Of a stretch of DNA of 64,000 nucleotides, positions 8,782 to 20,215 are shown piece after piece. The position numbers were made by a program, and so were the translations under genes. The DNA lies in contig NZ_CP159996.1 of assembly GCF_040703035.1 (NCBI RefSeq), positions 2,204,001 to 2,268,000 on the forward strand, written 5' to 3'. A model generated the notes under the pieces. It searched no databases, was not told where the DNA came from, and was given only the letters and a program-made list of their open reading frames with translations. This stretch comes from Terribacillus aidingensis (lineage in GTDB: Bacteria; Bacillota; Bacilli; Bacillales; Amphibacillaceae). Position 1 is the first letter of the stretch. Each line of letters starts with the position of its first letter.

Positions 8782-10542
8782 TTAAAGAACACTTGCATGA
8801 CCGTCGTAAATATCACCTTTGGCTGCATCAACTGTTACAAGTGCGCCATTGGAGATTTTTGTTGTTGCTTCCGCTACACCAACAACGACCGGGATACCTA
8901 GGCTCAAGCCGACAACCGCTGCGTGGGATGTCAAACCGCCTTCTTCTACAATAAGACCGCCAGCTTTCTCAATGGCTGGCATCATGTCTTTATCTGTTCC
9001 GTACGTTACGAGAATATCTCCTGGCTGAAGAAGACGCTGCGCTTCTTCTGCATCCTTTGCAACGATAGCTTTGCCGTAGACACTGCCTTTTCCGATTCCT
9101 TGACCTTTTGCAAGGATATCACCGATAACATGTACTTTCATCAGGTTGGTTGTACCAGTTTCTCCCACAGGTACACCTGCAGCGATGATGATACGGTCTC
9201 CACGCTTGAACAAGTCAGTAGATAATCCTGTATCCACTGCAAGATCAAGCATATCATCTGTGGATTCTACACGTTCACCTGTAACTGCTTGTACACCCCA
9301 TACAAGGGCTAGTCTGCGGTTTGTCGCTTCATCGAATGTAACTGCTACGATAGGAGCTTTTGGACGATACTTGGATATCATCTTAGCAGTATAACCGCTT
9401 GAAGTAGCTGTAACGATTGCGCTGACACTCAAGTTGATGGCAGTATGACCAACAGATTGGCTGATTGCATCTGTAATTGTCATATCACTTGCTTTGGAAC
9501 GATCATCGAGAATCGCTTTATGGTCAAGTGCAGTCTCTGCTTTGCGAGCGATATTGTTCATCGTGCGAACAGCCTCGACAGGGTAGTTACCAGCAGCTGT
9601 TTCACCAGAAAGCATGATTGCATCTGTGCCATCAAAAATCGCATTCGCAACGTCAGATGCTTCTGCACGTGTCGGACGCGGATTGCGCTGCATGCTGTCC
9701 AGCATCTGTGTTGCAGTGATAACTGGTTTACCAGCGATGTTACATTGCTTGATCATCTCTTTTTGTGCCAATGGTACATCTTCTGCCGGGATTTCAACGC
9801 CAAGGTCACCACGTGCAACCATTAGGCCGTCACTCACCTGCAAAATGGAATCCAGGTTGTCAAAGCCTTCCTGGTTTTCGATTTTCGGGATGATTTGGAT
9901 ATGACCAGCTTCATGCTTCTCAAGCAATTCGCGGATCTCCAATACATCAGATGGGCGTCTTACGAAGGAAGCAGCGATGAAATCAATGCCTTGTTCGATA
10001 CCGAACTGGATGTCGCTTGCATCTTTGTCTGTAATACCTGGAAGATTCACGCTGACACCTGGCACATTGACACCTTTTTTGTTTTTAAGCAATCCGGAGT
10101 TCAATGCTTTTGTTTTGATTTCATTATTCGCTTTATCGATGTCCAGTACTTCCAATTCGATCAAGCCGTCATCCAATAGAAACTTCGAGCCGACATGAAC
10201 ATCATTGATCAAGCCCGGATACGTTACGGAGAATCTCTCTTTAGTACCTTCCAGCTCAGTCATGCTGACAAAGATTTCGTCGCCTTTTTCGATGTTCGCT
10301 TCGCCGCCTTGCAGAACGCCAGTACGAATTTCAGGTCCTTTTGTATCCAAAAGGATAGCTACTGTTTTGCCAGTGCGTTTTGATGCTTCGCGGATATTCT
10401 TGATACGGGCGCCATGCTCCTCGAAATCTCCGTGAGAGAAGTTAAGGCGTGCAACATTCATGCCTTCTTCGATTAGCTGAACTAGTGTTTCTACGGACTC
10501 AGAAGCTGGTCCAATTGTACATACGATTTTTGTTTTTCTCAT
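8782..10542 (-). CDS. pyk: Pyruvate kinase
   Basis: Last step of glycolysis: phosphoenolpyruvate plus ADP to pyruvate and ATP. The 586 residues include the barrel core ([24 protein letters not shown], the catalytic-Lys region [33 protein letters not shown]). They also include an extra C-terminal domain of about 110 residues resembling PEP-utilising swivel domains ([21 protein letters not shown]), as in Bacillus and Geobacillus enzymes. It is 33 bp downstream of pfkA and surely in one operon with it, ending in a strong terminator. Confidence 0.96.
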   Translation of the reverse strand: MRKTKIVCTIGPASESVETLVQLIEEGMNVARLNFSHGDFEEHGARIKNIREASKRTGKTVAILLDTKGPEIRTGVLQGGEANIEKGDEIFVSMTELEGTKERFSVTYPGLINDVHVGSKFLLDDGLIELEVLDIDKANNEIKTKALNSGLLKNKKGVNVPGVSVNLPGITDKDASDIQFGIEQGIDFIAASFVRRPSDVLEIRELLEKHEAGHIQIIPKIENQEGFDNLDSILQVSDGLMVARGDLGVEIPAEDVPLAQKEMIKQCNIAGKPVITATQMLDSMQRNPRPTRAEASDVANAIFDGTDAIMLSGETAAGNYPVEAVRTMNNIARKAETALDHKAILDDRSKASDMTITDAISQSVGHTAINLSVSAIVTATSSGYTAKMISKYRPKAPIVAVTFDEATNRRLALVWGVQAVTGERVESTDDMLDLAVDTGLSTDLFKRGDRIIIAAGVPVGETGTTNLMKVHVIGDILAKGQGIGKGSVYGKAIVAKDAEEAQRLLQPGDILVTYGTDKDMMPAIEKAGGLIVEEGGLTSHAAVVGLSLGIPVVVGVAEATTKISNGALVTVDAAKGDIYDGHASVL

Positions 10543-10575
10543 TATGAGAATCCTCCTTCAGTAGTGCAACATCTA

Positions 10576-11559
<984 letters not shown>

Positions 11560-11662
11560 TTATAGAACTTTTATACCCTCTCAAAGATAATCCTTATCCA
11601 GCTTATTATCAAATAAAAACATATAATTTTCTTATTAAAAAAAGTAAGAGAAAGAATTCCGC

Positions 11663-11693
11663 AAAAAAGCCTATGTAAATCGTTTACAGAAGC
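11663..11693 (-). terminator. Terminator after accDA
   Basis: On the minus strand an 11-bp stem (one mismatch) GCTTCTGTAAA / TTTACATAGGC encloses CGA and is followed by TTTTTT. It lies 28 bp after the accA stop. The same palindrome looks superficially like a cre site (see rejected list). Confidence 0.75.
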
Positions 11694-11720
11694 GGAAGAT
11701 GAAGTCAGTTGTACGAGTGC

Positions 11721-12674
11721 TTATTCAGCAAACGAACCAATATTACTATATTTTTCCCATCTTTGTTCCAGTAATACTTGCTTGTCCAATTTTTCCAATT
11801 GAGAAAGATGCTCGGTAATTGCCTGATCCACAAGCTCTGCTTGCGCCGAGAGATCCCGATGTGCACCGCCGCGGATTTCCGGAATAATGTCATCGATAAC
11901 ACCGATTTCTTTCAAGTCAGGTGCTGTAATCTTGAGTTTTTCTGCTGCTTCCTTCGCTTTCCCGCCGTCTTTCCACAGGATGGAAGCTGCACCTTCTGGT
12001 GAAATAACAGAGAACGTAGAATTCTCCAGCATAAGCAGACGATCACCCACACCAAGAGCCAATGCGCCGCCGCTGCCGCCTTCTCCGATAACGATGCATA
12101 TAATCGGTACTTCAAAGCCGGACATTTCCATTAGGTTACGGGCAATTGCTTCACTTTGTCCGCGTTCTTCTGCTGCTCGACCCGGGAATGCACCCTTTGT
12201 ATCGATGAAGCAAATGATCGGACGGCCAAATTTAGCAGCCTGCTGCATATGACGGGCTGCTTTCCGGAAACCTTCCGGATGCGGCATTCCGAAATTACGG
12301 CGGATGTTTTCTTTCGTCGTTTTACCGCGCTGATGACCTACGATTGTTACTGGGCGACCTTTGTACTTGGCGATACCTGCAACTATTGCAGCATCATCTC
12401 CATAGTAACGATCTCCATGGAACTCCAGGAAATCAGTGAAAAGCTGCTCCACATAATCAAGTGTCGTTGGACGCTCAGCATGTCGTGCCATTTGCACACG
12501 ATCCCAAGGCTTCAGGTTCGTATAAATATCATTTTCCAGCTTTTCAAGCCGCGTCTCCAGCTTAACGATTTCTTCCGTTAAATCTAAGTCGCTCTCCTTC
12601 GTGAATGTCTTCAGCTCTGCAATCTTTTCACGCAGAGCGATGACTGGCTTCTCGAATTCCAATACTTGTTTCAT
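11721..12674 (-). CDS. accA: Acetyl-CoA carboxylase carboxyltransferase, alpha subunit
   Basis: With AccD it transfers CO2 from biotin carrier protein to acetyl-CoA, giving malonyl-CoA, the first step of fatty acid synthesis. The 317-residue crotonase-fold protein has a helical N-terminus (1-70) and motifs [65 protein letters not shown] and the oxyanion loop [15 protein letters not shown]. Its ATG overlaps the accD stop (ATGA), typical of tight coupling of the two subunits. Confidence 0.96.
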   Translation of the reverse strand: MKQVLEFEKPVIALREKIAELKTFTKESDLDLTEEIVKLETRLEKLENDIYTNLKPWDRVQMARHAERPTTLDYVEQLFTDFLEFHGDRYYGDDAAIVAGIAKYKGRPVTIVGHQRGKTTKENIRRNFGMPHPEGFRKAARHMQQAAKFGRPIICFIDTKGAFPGRAAEERGQSEAIARNLMEMSGFEVPIICIVIGEGGSGGALALGVGDRLLMLENSTFSVISPEGAASILWKDGGKAKEAAEKLKITAPDLKEIGVIDDIIPEIRGGAHRDLSAQAELVDQAITEHLSQLEKLDKQVLLEQRWEKYSNIGSFAE

Positions 12675-13528
12675 GATACGTTTCCTCCTGCTTGATGAAT
12701 ATCGAGGATCGTGGTCAGGTATTTTTTCATATCATGGCGATTGATAACATCGTCCAGCTGCCCATGTGCCAATAGGAATTCCGCGGTCTGGAAGTCCTCT
12801 GGAAGCTTCTCACGAATTGTTTCTTCTACAACGCGTCTTCCCGCAAAGCCGATTAGTGCTCCTGGCTCGGCAAAGTTATAATCCCCGAGCGACGCAAAAC
12901 TTGCAGAAACTCCTCCATATGTAGGATTCGTCATGACAGAAATCATCAGTCCGCCAGCATCACGGAAACGCTGGACAGCAGCAGATGTCTTGGCCATCTG
13001 CATGAGGCTTAAAGCGCCCTCCTGCATTCTGGCGCCGCCAGATGCTGTGAAAATGATGAACGGAATGTTCGCTTTACGTGCATTTTCAATTGCACGAGCA
13101 ATCTTTTCCCCGGCTACAGAACCCATGCTTGCCATTCGGAAGCGGGAGTCCATGACAGCAAAGGCTGTACGGAAACCGTTTATCGTACCTTCACCAGTTA
13201 CGACTGCTTCCTTTAAGCCTGTCTTCAGCTGGTCTTTCTCCAACTTCTGCGTATAGCTTGGGAATCCAAGCGGATTGCCTGTTTTTAAGTCTGTATCATA
13301 TTCCATAAATGAACCTTCGTCGAACAAGTTGTTAATTCGCTCGTCAGAAGGCAATTGATGATGGTGGCCGCAGTTCGGACACACATTCAATTGCTTTCTC
13401 ATCTCTTCCCGGTAGTAGATCTTTCCACAATCCGAGCATTTGAGCATGAGTCCTTCAGGAATATCCTGCTTCGCCTCTTCACTCGGCTTAGAAGCATGTT
13501 TCTTCTTGCTAAAAAAATCTTTAAGCAA
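12671..13528 (-). CDS. accD: Acetyl-CoA carboxylase carboxyltransferase, beta subunit
   Basis: Partner of AccA in the carboxyltransferase tetramer. The 285 residues begin with a charged stretch and a four-Cys zinc ribbon (CSDC at about 32-35 and CPNC at about 51-54), followed by the carboxyltransferase fold with [31 protein letters not shown] and [15 protein letters not shown]. The start codon is TTG with a strong AAAGGAGG upstream; no ATG is suitably placed. A rare start may adjust the subunit ratio. It is the first gene of the accD-accA operon. Confidence 0.95.
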   Translation of the reverse strand: MLKDFFSKKKHASKPSEEAKQDIPEGLMLKCSDCGKIYYREEMRKQLNVCPNCGHHHQLPSDERINNLFDEGSFMEYDTDLKTGNPLGFPSYTQKLEKDQLKTGLKEAVVTGEGTINGFRTAFAVMDSRFRMASMGSVAGEKIARAIENARKANIPFIIFTASGGARMQEGALSLMQMAKTSAAVQRFRDAGGLMISVMTNPTYGGVSASFASLGDYNFAEPGALIGFAGRRVVEETIREKLPEDFQTAEFLLAHGQLDDVINRHDMKKYLTTILDIHQAGGNVS

Positions 13529-13632
13529 GGTAATTCCTCCTTTTGAACAAACGCATCTAACTATTTATTGTACCATCATTTCCATGTGAGTGCGCGTTAA
13601 ATTCATCTATGTAAATACACAAAACCCGCGCT

Positions 13633-13667
13633 AGACAGACATTTTCCAACAATGGAAACGTCTGCCT
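13633..13667 (-). terminator. Probable terminator after ytsJ
   Basis: Long imperfect stem: AGACAGACATTTTCCA at 13633-13648 pairs with TGGAAACGTCTGCCT at 13653-13667, with G-U pairs and one bulge. The downstream T tract on the minus strand is weak, so efficiency is uncertain. Confidence 0.5.
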
Positions 13668-13681
13668 GTGCAGGTTGCATG

Positions 13682-14920
13682 TCAGTCTTCGTCGATGAGT
13701 GTAAGCTGACGCGTCTTCTCAGCTACTTCTTCTGGATCAACTGTAATGCGGTTGACGCCAGTATCCATCGCTGCTTTTGCTACTGCTTTCGCAACAGCTG
13801 GTGCAACGCGCGGATCGAATGGAGCTGGGATAACGTAATCTTCATTTAGATCACTTTCGTCGATTAGCTCAGCAATCGCTTTAGCAGCTGCAATCTTCAT
13901 TTCCTCGTTGATGCCAGTTGCGCGAACATCCAGCGCACCACGGAAGATACCAGGGAAGGCAAGTACGTTATTCACCTGATTCGGGAAGTCAGAGCGGCCA
14001 GTACCGATAACGCGAGCGCCTGCTTCTTTTGCATCAGCTGGCAGGATTTCCGGATCAGGATTAGCCATTGCGAAGATGATAGGATCCTTCGCCATAGTGC
14101 GTACGTCGTCTTTTGACAATAGGTTTGCCAAAGATACACCGATGAACACGTCCGCATCCTTGATCGCATCAGATAGGCTACCTTCCTGACGGTCACGGTT
14201 CGTGATTTTCGCTACGCGGTCTTTCATTTTGTTCATGCCTTCTGGACGGCCTTCGTAAATCATACCTTTGGAGTCACACATGATAACGTTGTTCACACCA
14301 AGGCTGTGCAGCAATTCGATGATTGCGATACCTGCAGCGCCAGCACCGTTAGCTACCACTTTGATGTTATCGAAGCTTTTGCCAACCAATTTCAATGCGT
14401 TCAGCAACCCAGCAACCGTTACGATTGCAGTACCATGCTGATCATCATGGAATACTGGAATGTCCGTTTCCGCTTTCAAGCGCTCTTCGATTTCGAAGCA
14501 GCGAGGAGCGGAGATGTCCTCTAGGTTCACGCCGCCGAATGTTGGTGCCATCAATTTCACAGTCCGAACGATTTCGTCCACGTCATTTGTGTCAAGCACG
14601 ATTGGGAAGCTGTCAACTCCTGCGAAGCTTTGGAATAGGACAGATTTTCCTTCCATTACCGGAAGCGATGCTTCTGGACCGATGTTTCCAAGGCCAAGCA
14701 CGGCAGAGCCGTCACTGACAACTGCAACCATGTTGCCTTTCATTGTGTATTCGTACACGTCATCCTTGTTTTTGTGGATTTCTTTACAAGGCTCAGCTAC
14801 ACCCGGGGAATAAGCAAGGCTCAAATCCGTTGCATTACGGACAGGAATCTTCGACTTCATCGTCAGTTTCCCTTTATTTTCTCGGTGTATTTTCAGAGCA
14901 TCTTCTCTTAAATTGGACAT
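13682..14920 (-). CDS. ytsJ: Malic enzyme (malate to pyruvate)
   Basis: Decarboxylates malate to pyruvate with NAD(P). The 412-residue short bacterial form corresponds to B. subtilis YtsJ (the NADP-preferring malic enzyme) by position between accD and dnaE and by sequence. Motifs: SLAYSPGVAEPC, the catalytic Tyr/Lys region MKGNMVAVVSDGSAVLGLGN, metal-binding FEIEERL and PVFHDDQHGTAIV, and the nucleotide loop ANGAGAAGIAI. Cofactor preference cannot be read securely. A malate transporter and a malate-type two-component system are also in the window, so malate catabolism is well represented. Confidence 0.93.
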   Translation of the reverse strand: MSNLREDALKIHRENKGKLTMKSKIPVRNATDLSLAYSPGVAEPCKEIHKNKDDVYEYTMKGNMVAVVSDGSAVLGLGNIGPEASLPVMEGKSVLFQSFAGVDSFPIVLDTNDVDEIVRTVKLMAPTFGGVNLEDISAPRCFEIEERLKAETDIPVFHDDQHGTAIVTVAGLLNALKLVGKSFDNIKVVANGAGAAGIAIIELLHSLGVNNVIMCDSKGMIYEGRPEGMNKMKDRVAKITNRDRQEGSLSDAIKDADVFIGVSLANLLSKDDVRTMAKDPIIFAMANPDPEILPADAKEAGARVIGTGRSDFPNQVNNVLAFPGIFRGALDVRATGINEEMKIAAAKAIAELIDESDLNEDYVIPAPFDPRVAPAVAKAVAKAAMDTGVNRITVDPEEVAEKTRQLTLIDED

Positions 14921-14972
14921 ATTTTATCATCCTTTGTGTAATTTATAACTTGATCGGTACAGACGACTATAC

Positions 14973-15001
14973 ATTATAGGCATATCCCACCATGGTGTAA
15001 A
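14973..15001 (-). promoter_or_regulatory. Sigma-A promoter of ytsJ
   Basis: Minus-strand -35 TTTACA (14996-15001) and perfect -10 TATAAT (14973-14978) with 17-bp spacing. It ends about 50 bp upstream of the ytsJ start codon and shows that ytsJ is separately transcribed from dnaE. Confidence 0.75.
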
Positions 15002-15018
15002 GAAAGTTAATCAGATCA

Positions 15019-18000
15019 TCACTGCCCTGACACGGCAACGTTTTCTTTTCCGAAATGTTTCCTTAAGATACCCAGGCTTTTCTGGCTTAGCTCGAGGTGA
15101 TACGAACCAGACAGCTGATAGCTTTTCCGAGTATCCTTGTGTACAACGATGACAGGTACATTTCCGGGATATTGCGCGGCACAATCGCGGACAATATCGA
15201 GAACTTCTTCTTCAGCGATAGTATCGTAGCGGATGAATAGCCGTTCCTTACCAGGCTCGAGCTTGTCTTCCTGGAAGAGCTGGCCATCTTGCAGGATAAG
15301 CTGTCTTTCCCCATTTCTTTCCTCGATCTTCCCTACTAGATCGAGCAGTTTCTCCTCTTCCAGAAAACGACCGATTTGCCGATGCAAATCAGGAAATACG
15401 ACGGCTTCGACCTCACCAGTCTCATCCCCAAGTGTCAGGAATGCCATAGGCTGTCCTTTTTTTGTCCGGATCGTCCGCTGCTGGAGCACAACAGCGGCCA
15501 ATCGTACCTGCTTTTTAGCCGGTAGTGCTTCGAGCTGCTGAACTGCGATATAACCGCTGCTGCGGAGATCACCCCGATAGCTTGCGAGCGGATGACTGGA
15601 AATATACAAACCAAGCACTTCTTTTTCATGCTTTAGAGTGGTCATTGATGAAAAAGGCTCCTGCTTCTCATAGGTGGCCTCAAATTCGACTTCTCCAAGC
15701 AGCGATGGCTGATCGTATAATTCTCTGAACAATTCTGCCTGCTCAATTGCTTTATCAATCGTGGCTAATACTGCAGCTCTGTTATTATGCATAGTATCGA
15801 AAGCCCCGGCTAATATGAGCTGCTCCAGTGCAGACTTACTGATGGACACTCGAATGCAGAAATCGAAAAGATGCTTGAATGGTCCATCTTTCCTGGCATC
15901 AATAATCTGGCGTACCACTTGGGCACCGATACCTTTGATTGTCAGCAAGCCCATTCTAATATTTCTGTTTTCCACTGTATACTTGCCAAAGCTTTTATTG
16001 ATGGAAGGAGCTAAGACCTTGATTCCGCTGTCAGATGCTTCACGGATATACTGCCGAATCTTATCTGGCTGATTCGCTGCGCCACTCATCAATTCAGCAA
16101 AAAAGTTAGCAGGAAAATGCGCTTTTAAGTAAGCCAGCTGATAGGCCAGGTAGCTGTATGCGACTGCATGACTGCGGTTGAATCCGTAGTTGGCGAACTT
16201 CACGATCCAGGAAAATACTTCCTTGGCAGTATCGGTAGTGTATCCATTTTCTATACAGCCTGAAAGAAAGCGGCTTTCTTCTTTTTCCAGTACCTCAGCA
16301 TCTTTTTTACTAACTGCTCTGCGCAGTAAATCCGCTTCCCCTAGCTTATAGCCAGCCATGGAGGCTGCTATTTGCATGATTTGTTCCTGGTATACAAGAA
16401 CACCATATGTCTTCTCCAGAATCGGCGCAAGCCTTTCATGCGGATAGCTGACAGCTTCTTCCCCGTGTTTACGACGGACAAAGACGGGGATATAACTCAT
16501 CGGACCTGGTCGGTACAACGCATTGACAGCGACAATATCTTCAAATGATGACGGCTTCAGCTGACGCAGCACTTGCTTCATACCGCTTGATTCAAATTGG
16601 AACACACCATTCGTGCGTCCTTCCCGGAATAAACGGAAAGTCATTTCGTCATCCAGCGGAACCGATTCTATATCTGGTTGTTTCGGCAAGCTGTTCAGAA
16701 CATGATCCATCAGAGTCAGGTTTCGCAATCCAAGGAAATCCATTTTCAACAGACCAAGCTGCTCCAGCTCCTTCATAGAAAATTGTGTCAATGCTACCTC
16801 GTCATGCCCTGAAGCGAGTGGGACTGTTTTCACGAGCGGATCGGCACTGATGACGACACCAGCGGCATGCGTCGATGCATGCCGCGGCAATCCCTCGAGC
16901 TTGACGCCGATTCGGAATAACCGCTTCAGCTGCTCGGATTCTTTTACATAGGCAGTAAGTTCTTCCGAAGCCTTTAAACCAGCAGACAATGATGCTGCGT
17001 TATTCGGAATCATCTTAAGCAAGTAAGCAGCATCTGCCTGCGGTATCTCCATCGTTTTAATGAGCTCTCTCAAAAGGGAGCGGGCTGCAAAGGTACCGAA
17101 TGTTATGATTTGTGCTACATGGTCTGCGCCATATTTATCCCGTACATAGCGGATGACCTCATCCCTGCGGTAGTCAGAGAAGTCAATATCAATATCCGGC
17201 ATCGAGATTCGTTCCGGATTGAGGAAACGTTCGAATAAAAGACCATAAGCTAATGGATCCACCGCTGTAATGCCCAGTACATAGGCAACGAGCGAACCAG
17301 CGGCTGATCCGCGGCCAGGACCGACACGGATGCCGTGTTCCTTTGCATATCGGACGAAATCCCAAACGATAAGGAAATAATCACTAAAGCCCATTTCCTT
17401 TATTACGTTTAGCTCATATGTCAGCCGATCTCTTGCATCCTTCCTATCCCCATATAGCTCCTGAAGCCGAATACTGCATAGTTGACTCAAATATGTATCA
17501 GCTTGTTCTTCTTGAGGAACTGGGTATGCAGGCAAATGGCGACCGCCAAGCTGCAGCTGAATCGTACATCGCTCAGCGATGGAGCCGGCCTCAGCCAGCG
17601 CTTCACGCCATAATACACTATCGGAAAGCCGTTCCATTTCTGCTCCTGTACGCAAATGATGCGTCGGTTGTACATCATGCACTAGTGGCTCCCAGGTTGC
17701 TCCTTCTTCAATTGCAAGCAGACAATGATATGCATCGATATCATCTTCCTGCACATAGCGCACGTCTCCAGTTGCCGCGTATCGAAGATTGTATTGCTGC
17801 TGCCAATTGGTCAAGGTCTGGTCATCCAGGTAACGCACTTCTTCCGGACTGATACCAGCATACAGCCGTTCACCAAATATGGATCGCCATGGATCGATCT
17901 GAAGCTGTATCAATGTGTGCGTTGGAATTATTGCAATGACTCCATTCGCATATGCTTCCAATAATGCAATTGGCAAATGATTTGTTTCATTCGTTTGCAA

Positions 18001-18291
18001 GTATGTACTTAATTCTACTAGCTGCTGATATCCAGTATCATTTTCTGCAAGCAAGAGAACTTTCATCACTTGCCCTTCTGCCTCGACTGGAACATGGATT
18101 CCGATAATCGGTTTTATGCCTGCCTCTAAACAAGCCTGATAAAACGGCACAACTCCGTACATTACCACGTCATCCGTCAGGGCCAAAGCTTCAAAACCTG
18201 CTTCCTTGGCTTTCTTCACTAATTGAGGAATTTTAATTGTACTCTGATAGAAGCTATAACTGCTTCTGATTTGCAGATGCGAGAACTCCAT
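15019..18291 (-). CDS. dnaE: DNA polymerase III alpha subunit DnaE
   Basis: Replicative DNA polymerase of the DnaE (C family) type. In Bacillus it extends primers on the lagging strand and works with PolC. The 1090 residues contain, in order, the PHP domain (LQIRSSYSFYQSTIKIPQLV), the polymerase core with GPGRGSAAGSLVAYVLGIT and the catalytic aspartates in PDIDIDFSDYRRDEV, LYRPGPMSYIPVFVRRKHG, a helix-hairpin-helix region (LTIKGIGAQVV), and an OB fold near 960-1030. Its slightly short length is within family range. It is oriented opposite to the following ytrH. Confidence 0.96.
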   Translation of the reverse strand: MEFSHLQIRSSYSFYQSTIKIPQLVKKAKEAGFEALALTDDVVMYGVVPFYQACLEAGIKPIIGIHVPVEAEGQVMKVLLLAENDTGYQQLVELSTYLQTNETNHLPIALLEAYANGVIAIIPTHTLIQLQIDPWRSIFGERLYAGISPEEVRYLDDQTLTNWQQQYNLRYAATGDVRYVQEDDIDAYHCLLAIEEGATWEPLVHDVQPTHHLRTGAEMERLSDSVLWREALAEAGSIAERCTIQLQLGGRHLPAYPVPQEEQADTYLSQLCSIRLQELYGDRKDARDRLTYELNVIKEMGFSDYFLIVWDFVRYAKEHGIRVGPGRGSAAGSLVAYVLGITAVDPLAYGLLFERFLNPERISMPDIDIDFSDYRRDEVIRYVRDKYGADHVAQIITFGTFAARSLLRELIKTMEIPQADAAYLLKMIPNNAASLSAGLKASEELTAYVKESEQLKRLFRIGVKLEGLPRHASTHAAGVVISADPLVKTVPLASGHDEVALTQFSMKELEQLGLLKMDFLGLRNLTLMDHVLNSLPKQPDIESVPLDDEMTFRLFREGRTNGVFQFESSGMKQVLRQLKPSSFEDIVAVNALYRPGPMSYIPVFVRRKHGEEAVSYPHERLAPILEKTYGVLVYQEQIMQIAASMAGYKLGEADLLRRAVSKKDAEVLEKEESRFLSGCIENGYTTDTAKEVFSWIVKFANYGFNRSHAVAYSYLAYQLAYLKAHFPANFFAELMSGAANQPDKIRQYIREASDSGIKVLAPSINKSFGKYTVENRNIRMGLLTIKGIGAQVVRQIIDARKDGPFKHLFDFCIRVSISKSALEQLILAGAFDTMHNNRAAVLATIDKAIEQAELFRELYDQPSLLGEVEFEATYEKQEPFSSMTTLKHEKEVLGLYISSHPLASYRGDLRSSGYIAVQQLEALPAKKQVRLAAVVLQQRTIRTKKGQPMAFLTLGDETGEVEAVVFPDLHRQIGRFLEEEKLLDLVGKIEERNGERQLILQDGQLFQEDKLEPGKERLFIRYDTIAEEEVLDIVRDCAAQYPGNVPVIVVHKDTRKSYQLSGSYHLELSQKSLGILRKHFGKENVAVSGQ

Positions 18292-18360
18292 ACATCATTA
18301 CCGTCCTTTTTTACACTCTCTCCATTATATACGAAATCTTGCAGACATTGAAATGACTAA

Positions 18361-18388
18361 CATAACTTGTCCTGAGCTGCCATAGGGT
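18361..18388 (+). promoter_or_regulatory. Possible sigma-E-type promoter of ytrHI
   Basis: CATAACTT (18361-18368) and CATAGGGT (18381-18388) resemble the -35 and -10 of sigma-E promoters, with 12-bp spacing, about 30 bp before the ytrH start. ytrHI is sigma-E controlled in B. subtilis. The match is loose. Confidence 0.35.
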
Positions 18389-18417
18389 AGAAAAAGACTT
18401 TGAAAAGGAGTTTCAGC

Positions 18418-18750
18418 ATGGAAGAACGAGTTATCATTTCAATGATGCATTGTTATTTCATTGCACTCGGCGTTATGATCGGGGGCTGTTTCATCGGCAG
18501 TATTGGTGCTTTTGCTACTGGAGAACCACCACTCACCGCCATCAAGCGTATTTCCAGCGGTATTCGGATCTGGGCTATCATTGCGGCAATCGGCGGAACA
18601 TTCGATGCTATTACTAATTTCGAAAAAGGTATCTATCAAGGGGCGACTTTTGATGTCATCAAACAAATTCTTATCATCATCGCTGCGATGGGAGGAGTAA
18701 AAACCGCACTCTTGATCATCGGCTGGTTCATCCAGGAGGATGTCTCCTAA
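18418..18750 (+). CDS. ytrH: Sporulation protein YtrH
   Basis: A 110-residue membrane protein of the YtrH family, needed for efficient spore formation in B. subtilis, where it is made in the mother cell. Three hydrophobic segments are visible (around FIALGVMIGGCFIGSIGAFA, IWAIIAAIGGTFDAI, IIIAAMGGVKTALLIIGWFI). A TTG six codons upstream keeps the frame open, but AAAAGGAG is correctly placed only for the ATG at 18418. The stop overlaps the start of ytrI (TAATG), so the two are translationally coupled. Confidence 0.9.
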   Translation: MEERVIISMMHCYFIALGVMIGGCFIGSIGAFATGEPPLTAIKRISSGIRIWAIIAAIGGTFDAITNFEKGIYQGATFDVIKQILIIIAAMGGVKTALLIIGWFIQEDVS

Positions 18751-19253
18751 TGCACATACCGCCGATTTATAAGCAGACTGGGTGGCAGCGCTTTTTGGTC
18801 GGATTTTTCCTTGGGGGAATCATTTCCTATTTTGTCTATCTGTTCATGTATGGCACATTATTTGAAGACTGGGTGAAGGAAAAAGTAGAAATGGAAGGTA
18901 CGATACACGACTTGGAACGGGATATCGAAGTATTGAAGGACAACAATGAAGAAATGAATGAACTGCAGCAGGAAGGTCTTCTTATTGATGAAATCACGGT
19001 TGCTATTGAACCAGATGACAGCCTGGAGCTGGACAAATTAATTGAGCATGAACTAAAGGAAGCGATTAAGGAAGAAGCACGCCATATGATCGGCCGCAGT
19101 GTTAATGGAGCTGTCCAAAGCACCCCTCTATTGCTAGGTGCGATTGAAAATAAGGTTTATGAACTGGATGGATTTCGTTATAAAGTCGCTGTCAAGCAGC
19201 TGATCATTTCCGAGATCCTCTACTTGACAGTGACAGTGGAGACAGACATTTAG
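18750..19253 (+). CDS. ytrI: Sporulation membrane protein YtrI
   Basis: A 167-residue protein with one N-terminal membrane segment (about 14-33, FLVGFFLGGIISYFVYLFMY) followed by a charged coiled coil (about 45-75) and a C-terminal alpha/beta region. This is the layout of B. subtilis YtrI, which is encoded with YtrH and needed for efficient sporulation. The start overlaps the ytrH stop. It converges on nrnA with stop codons overlapping by a few bases. Confidence 0.88.
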   Translation: MHIPPIYKQTGWQRFLVGFFLGGIISYFVYLFMYGTLFEDWVKEKVEMEGTIHDLERDIEVLKDNNEEMNELQQEGLLIDEITVAIEPDDSLELDKLIEHELKEAIKEEARHMIGRSVNGAVQSTPLLLGAIENKVYELDGFRYKVAVKQLIISEILYLTVTVETDI

Positions 19254-20194
19254 TTTGATTCAAACTGACGGCAAATATCTTGCAAATCCCGCTCGAGTCT
19301 GGCAGCTTCATCCCAGCTGTACACCGTAGCACCAGAAGCAAACGCATGACCGCCGCCATTGTATTTCCCGGCCAACCCATTGATCACAGGCCCTTTCGAC
19401 CGGATCCGCACTCGAATCTGTTCTTCTTCTTCAACGAAAAACAGCCATGCTTTGACGCCTTCTATACTGGCAATTGTGCCGACAAGCTGACTTGTTTCCA
19501 AAGAAGTCACTCCGTAGGATGCAAGAATATCCTTTGTAATACGGATTGCACAAACACCGGTTTCATGCAATTCCAGTTGCTGGAGGATATATCCCTGAAG
19601 TCTGGCGACATCAAGCCTCGAAGCATACAGTTTTTCATAAAGCACCGTCCGGTCAAAGGGATGCTTAATCAATTCACCAGCATAGTGGAATGTCTTCTCG
19701 CTTGTTGAGGGGAATAGGAAACGTCCCGTGTCACCGACAATACCAGCATATAATAACATTGCGCCCCGAGTCGTCAGCTGAAGCTCTGGATGCGCTGTAT
19801 ACAATTCGTAAATCATTTCACTTGTTGAACTGGCTGTAGGAACAACCCACTGAATATCTCCATATCGATCCACTTCCGGATGATGATCTATCTTGATGAT
19901 TTCTTTGGCTAGCTTATACCGCTGGTCAGAAATACGCGGCTGATTAGCAGCATCGCAAATGATGACAAGCGCTTGCTCAAATACGCTGTCAGCTATCGTA
20001 TCCATCTCTGCCAGGAATGTCAGTGATGGATCAGCATCACCTACAACCCATACCTGTTTATTTGGAAATGATGCCCTTATGATTTCACTCAATCCGACCT
20101 GTGAGCCATACGCATCCGGATCCGGCCGGACATGGCGCTGAATGATGATTGTTTCATATTCTTTAATTCTTTCCAGGATTCTATCGTGCATCAT
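19250..20194 (-). CDS. nrnA: Oligoribonuclease / pAp phosphatase NrnA (DHH family)
   Basis: Degrades nanoRNAs of 2-5 nucleotides and hydrolyses 3'-phosphoadenosine 5'-phosphate. The 314 residues have the DHH-DHHA1 architecture: RHVRPDPDAYGSQVGL, VVGDADPSL, VIICDAANQPR, the signature KIDHHPEVDRYG, then the C-terminal GGGHAFASGATV (DHHA1). Two ATGs stand in a row after a G-rich RBS (AGAGGGGG); the second is equally possible as start. It corresponds to B. subtilis ytqI and sits between ytrI and ytoI. The small ytpI gene found there in B. subtilis is absent. Confidence 0.93.
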   Translation of the reverse strand: MMHDRILERIKEYETIIIQRHVRPDPDAYGSQVGLSEIIRASFPNKQVWVVGDADPSLTFLAEMDTIADSVFEQALVIICDAANQPRISDQRYKLAKEIIKIDHHPEVDRYGDIQWVVPTASSTSEMIYELYTAHPELQLTTRGAMLLYAGIVGDTGRFLFPSTSEKTFHYAGELIKHPFDRTVLYEKLYASRLDVARLQGYILQQLELHETGVCAIRITKDILASYGVTSLETSQLVGTIASIEGVKAWLFFVEEEEQIRVRIRSKGPVINGLAGKYNGGGHAFASGATVYSWDEAARLERDLQDICRQFESN

Positions 20195-20215
20195 ATCCCC
20201 CTCTATGTATCTGCC

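Noticed and set aside
11674..11688. Palindrome TGTAAATCGTTTACA as a cre site between accA and pfkA
   Set aside because: Spacing is one base longer than cre, and on the minus strand it forms the stem of a terminator followed by six T.
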